Source of the DNA: Afipia sp. 1NLS2
Lineage (GTDB): Bacteria > Pseudomonadota > Alphaproteobacteria > Rhizobiales > Xanthobacteraceae
Length of the DNA: 64,000 bases
NCBI RefSeq assembly: GCF_000178995.1
Contig: NZ_ADVZ01000001.1
Location: 1,336,001 to 1,400,000, forward strand
Direction: 5' to 3'
Part shown: positions 62,063-64,000 of the stretch, piece after piece
How positions within the stretch are numbered: position 1 is the first letter of the stretch
Layout of the letters: every line of letters begins with the position of its first letter
Notes under the pieces: generated by a model
Told to the model about the DNA's origin: nothing
What the model saw: the letters and a program-made list of their open reading frames with translations, nothing else
Database searches by the model: none
Made by a program: the position numbers and the translations under genes

Positions 62063-64000
62063 TCAATCTATGCCGAGTTTATTGAAAAATATCTTGTTCC
62101 GCATTTCCGCGTCACGGAGCAGCTTCGTCCAGCTAACCACTTCCATATAGAGGCTGATGTTGCCGAACCAGTTGAACCATCCCAGGCCATCGGGCATAGG
62201 GGTAAAGTTCTTCTCCTTTTGGAGCCAGCCCTTGACCTTCTTGGTCAGATCACAGACGACATAGCCGTAGAAGGGCGTTGTGTCGTTGACCAGGATGTCA
62301 CGGCCGGTCGGGGTCTTGAACTTGCCCTCCCTGATTTGATTGACGTAACGGATGATCTGCTGAACCGGATCTTCCTTGGAGGATGGATCGGCAAAATCGT
62401 CTCGTTGGGGCTTCTTGAATTCGAAAATCGTAATGGGGTTACTGGACTCATTGTCCCCCCGATACGCCACGCGGCGATTATAGATAGTTAGGTCCGTGCG
62501 GTCCCCCTTCGCTGATTTAAGGGGTTTGTCAGACGAAACGTAGGACGTAAAATTCAGTCGCTCATCCAGAATCCAAAGATTGTGCGCATCATAGTTCAGT
62601 TCCTCAGAGTCTTTTTTGCGCGGCATGATGACGTCATGCACCTCGCCTTCGGATTTGTGTTTTCCGTCGGCTCCGATTTCTAGTGACTTGGAAAACAGGT
62701 CCAGAACGCACTTTCGCATGGAGACGTAGTGAATCAGGTCGTTCTTGCTACTATCGGAAATACTCTCGATCAACTGCGAGATCTTCTCACCAAGCTCATC
62801 CGGGTTCTTCGAGTTCAGTAGCGCCGTGACCTGCGTTCGTGTCGCCACCTCCTTCTCATATTTCTTCTTTTGTAGATGAAGCTCGATGTCTTGATTTGAC
62901 GGCCTCATGGGTAGGACGCTGAAATCCACCTCTTTTGCAAGGATGCGATGCCAGGGCGCGTCATTGGTTACGTACTCGGAGATGCGCACTTCCTTGCGCC
63001 TCTTCCTTGCGGCGATCTCCGCGCCCACCACCGACTGCACGAGCTCGGCGGCTTTTTGTTCGATGTCATTCTGAGATATGCCGTTCAAAAGGTCGGTGTC
63101 GGTTTGAAAGCGAAACTCGCCCCGTTCGAGGGACACGTTGTCGTTCAGATAGTCGCCGAACACATAGGCTTTGATGACGAAGTTGCGCCCCTTAGCCAAA
63201 TCCTGATCCGGCCCCGGCTCGAAAAACTCTTCCGCGAATTCGGGAATGTATGATTCGAGCGGATTGTCCGTCACTTCTCGCCGGTGCGCGACAAGACTCA
63301 CCTTGCTCTTCGCCGTTCGTGGCGCGAAGAATTTGAACACGCGGACCTGAAAGGACTTTTCATCTTCATTCGCCGATAAAGAAAACGTGCCTTCGCCCAC
63401 CTTCATTTCGACGATTTGGCTGTTTGCCTTGCCCAGATAGTCATTGAGGGAGATAGAATCGGTCGGCTTATTCGCGTCTCGGATCACGACGCGCGGGCAG
63501 ACCCGCTCCTTATCTACGAAATAGGGCAGCAACCGCTCCACGATGACCCGGCTGATCGTTTCCAGTTTCTTGTCGGGAAATCTTACTGACTTGATGCCGG
63601 AAATCTCAACGGTTGCGCCCGTCGCGTGCGCATCGGACGCGCTTTCCTTTTCATCAACGATGATGTCCTTATCCAAACCCATCTTGAAGACGCGATCACG
63701 GAAGGCATCACCTTGGGCGAAGGTGCTGGATACTTTCACCTGGTCGAAGTATTTCAGACAGGTGAAGCGTCCAAATCCTTTGCCGCCGTCCGCAATCTTT
63801 TGTTCGGTGTAGAGGGTGTCGAAGGCGTCACGGTTGCTCTTTGTGAAGCCTATGCCGTTGTCCTTGACAACGAAGCCATCAACGTCATCAAGGCGGTCGA
63901 GTACGTCGGCCTGCCCGTTTCGAAGGACTTCGATTTCTACCAGTCCATTCGGTATGCCCTTCGCGTCGATAGCCTGAATCGCATTTACGACGATTTCGAC
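62063..64000 (-). CDS. GHKL-type ATPase with C-terminal nuclease domain, 5' end outside
   Basis: At least 645 residues; the start is beyond the right edge. The visible N-terminal part is a histidine-kinase/Hsp90/MutL-like ATP-binding fold: IVVNAIQAID (N box), VKDNGIGFTKSN (G1) and GGKGFGRFTCLKYF (G2-like). The middle is a charged helical linker. The last 170 residues look like a PD-(D/E)xK nuclease: DLTIYN and FEFKKPQRDD, then a conserved tail DGLGWFNWFGN. It faces the STAND gene end to end 119 bases away. GHKL-nuclease fusions occur in defence islands; the gene has lower GC and more Lys codons than its neighbours. Function inferred. Confidence 0.78.
   Translation of the reverse strand, partial: VEIVVNAIQAIDAKGIPNGLVEIEVLRNGQADVLDRLDDVDGFVVKDNGIGFTKSNRDAFDTLYTEQKIADGGKGFGRFTCLKYFDQVKVSSTFAQGDAFRDRVFKMGLDKDIIVDEKESASDAHATGATVEISGIKSVRFPDKKLETISRVIVERLLPYFVDKERVCPRVVIRDANKPTDSISLNDYLGKANSQIVEMKVGEGTFSLSANEDEKSFQVRVFKFFAPRTAKSKVSLVAHRREVTDNPLESYIPEFAEEFFEPGPDQDLAKGRNFVIKAYVFGDYLNDNVSLERGEFRFQTDTDLLNGISQNDIEQKAAELVQSVVGAEIAARKRRKEVRISEYVTNDAPWHRILAKEVDFSVLPMRPSNQDIELHLQKKKYEKEVATRTQVTALLNSKNPDELGEKISQLIESISDSSKNDLIHYVSMRKCVLDLFSKSLEIGADGKHKSEGEVHDVIMPRKKDSEELNYDAHNLWILDERLNFTSYVSSDKPLKSAKGDRTDLTIYNRRVAYRGDNESSNPITIFEFKKPQRDDFADPSSKEDPVQQIIRYVNQIREGKFKTPTGRDILVNDTTPFYGYVVCDLTKKVKGWLQKEKNFTPMPDGLGWFNWFGNISLYMEVVSWTKLLRDAEMRNKIFFNKLGID

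Noticed and set aside
1-64000. CRISPR array, tRNA, rRNA, insertion sequence or integrase
   Set aside because: None seen: no regularly spaced identical repeats with unique spacers, no transposase or recombinase motifs, no cloverleaf noticed. The 22-bp repeat array at 53549 has no spacers and is not a CRISPR.

Overview
The window is GC-rich (low-to-mid 60s % by eye) DNA in the style of an alphaproteobacterium, probably Rhizobiales/Bradyrhizobiaceae-like or Caulobacterales/Sphingomonadales-like. The evidence is the gene families: a SigF/NrsF pair, DUF736, DUF2285, DUF2840 and DUF2274 proteins, and the 'RepA-ParA-TraF-relaxase-TraG-Trb' order. Most of it looks like a large integrative and conjugative element of the broad Tn4371 kind. 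No integrase, tRNA or attachment site is in the window, so neither end of the element can be placed.

Left part (1-7.4 kb): metal-stress cargo. Leftward, from about 4.4 kb to 1, run an ECF sigma factor, its membrane anti-sigma factor (NrsF/DUF1109), a TlpA-like thioredoxin, a frameshifted methylthioadenosine phosphorylase, a radical SAM enzyme and a mercuric-reductase-like flavoprotein that runs off the edge. Rightward lies a bufferin operon (bufA1 precursor peptide, bufB DUF692 modification enzyme, bufC DUF2063 partner, DoxX). It is preceded by two GTAACC-N15/16-CGAA promoter-like elements suited to the neighbouring sigma factor.

Conjugation and replication backbone (7.5-32.5 kb): LysR, then on the minus strand a complete Trb-type secretion operon (trbB,C,D,E,J,K,L,F,G,I plus DUF2274), CopG, the TraG coupling protein, a relaxase, an oriT-like repeat region, a lytic transglycosylase, DUF736, TraF peptidase, DUF2840, an RHH-like protein, ParA and RepA. 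The 3' part of repA carries iteron-like repeats and paired DnaA-box-like sites, a candidate replication origin. Small regulators follow (excisionase-like HTH, DUF2285 proteins, two XRE proteins, a second DUF736). Wedged between trbB and copG is a two-gene cassette of an SLOG-HTH fusion and a ComF-like phosphoribosyltransferase.

Copper cargo (32.9-42.3 kb): an operon-like plus-strand run of Cys-rich and Met-rich small proteins, a FixH-like protein, a Cus-type RND adaptor and pump, a Met-rich multicopper oxidase and a DUF411 protein, followed by a decayed methyltransferase and an unrecognised gene.

Backbone again (42.3-53.4 kb, minus): DUF2493, Toprim, a 1,444-residue methylase-helicase of the strawberry-notch type, two conserved small proteins, a large ParB and a frameshifted ArdC antirestriction protein.

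Right end (53.5-64 kb): a defence-island-like region. A plus-strand operon encodes a DUF4143 ATPase, a PHP-SMC ATPase (TrlF/Ppl-like) and a 1,328-residue nuclease-STAND protein resembling Avs proteins. It is preceded by three hairpins and a four-unit 22-bp repeat array. A convergent GHKL-ATPase/nuclease gene runs off the right edge. This is the strongest candidate for an undescribed system.

Four genes (mtnP, trbL, the DUF6499/DUF2285 gene and ardC), and probably the start of the STAND gene, are each broken by a single base in or next to a homopolymer run. That points to sequence error or very recent decay and should be kept in mind throughout.
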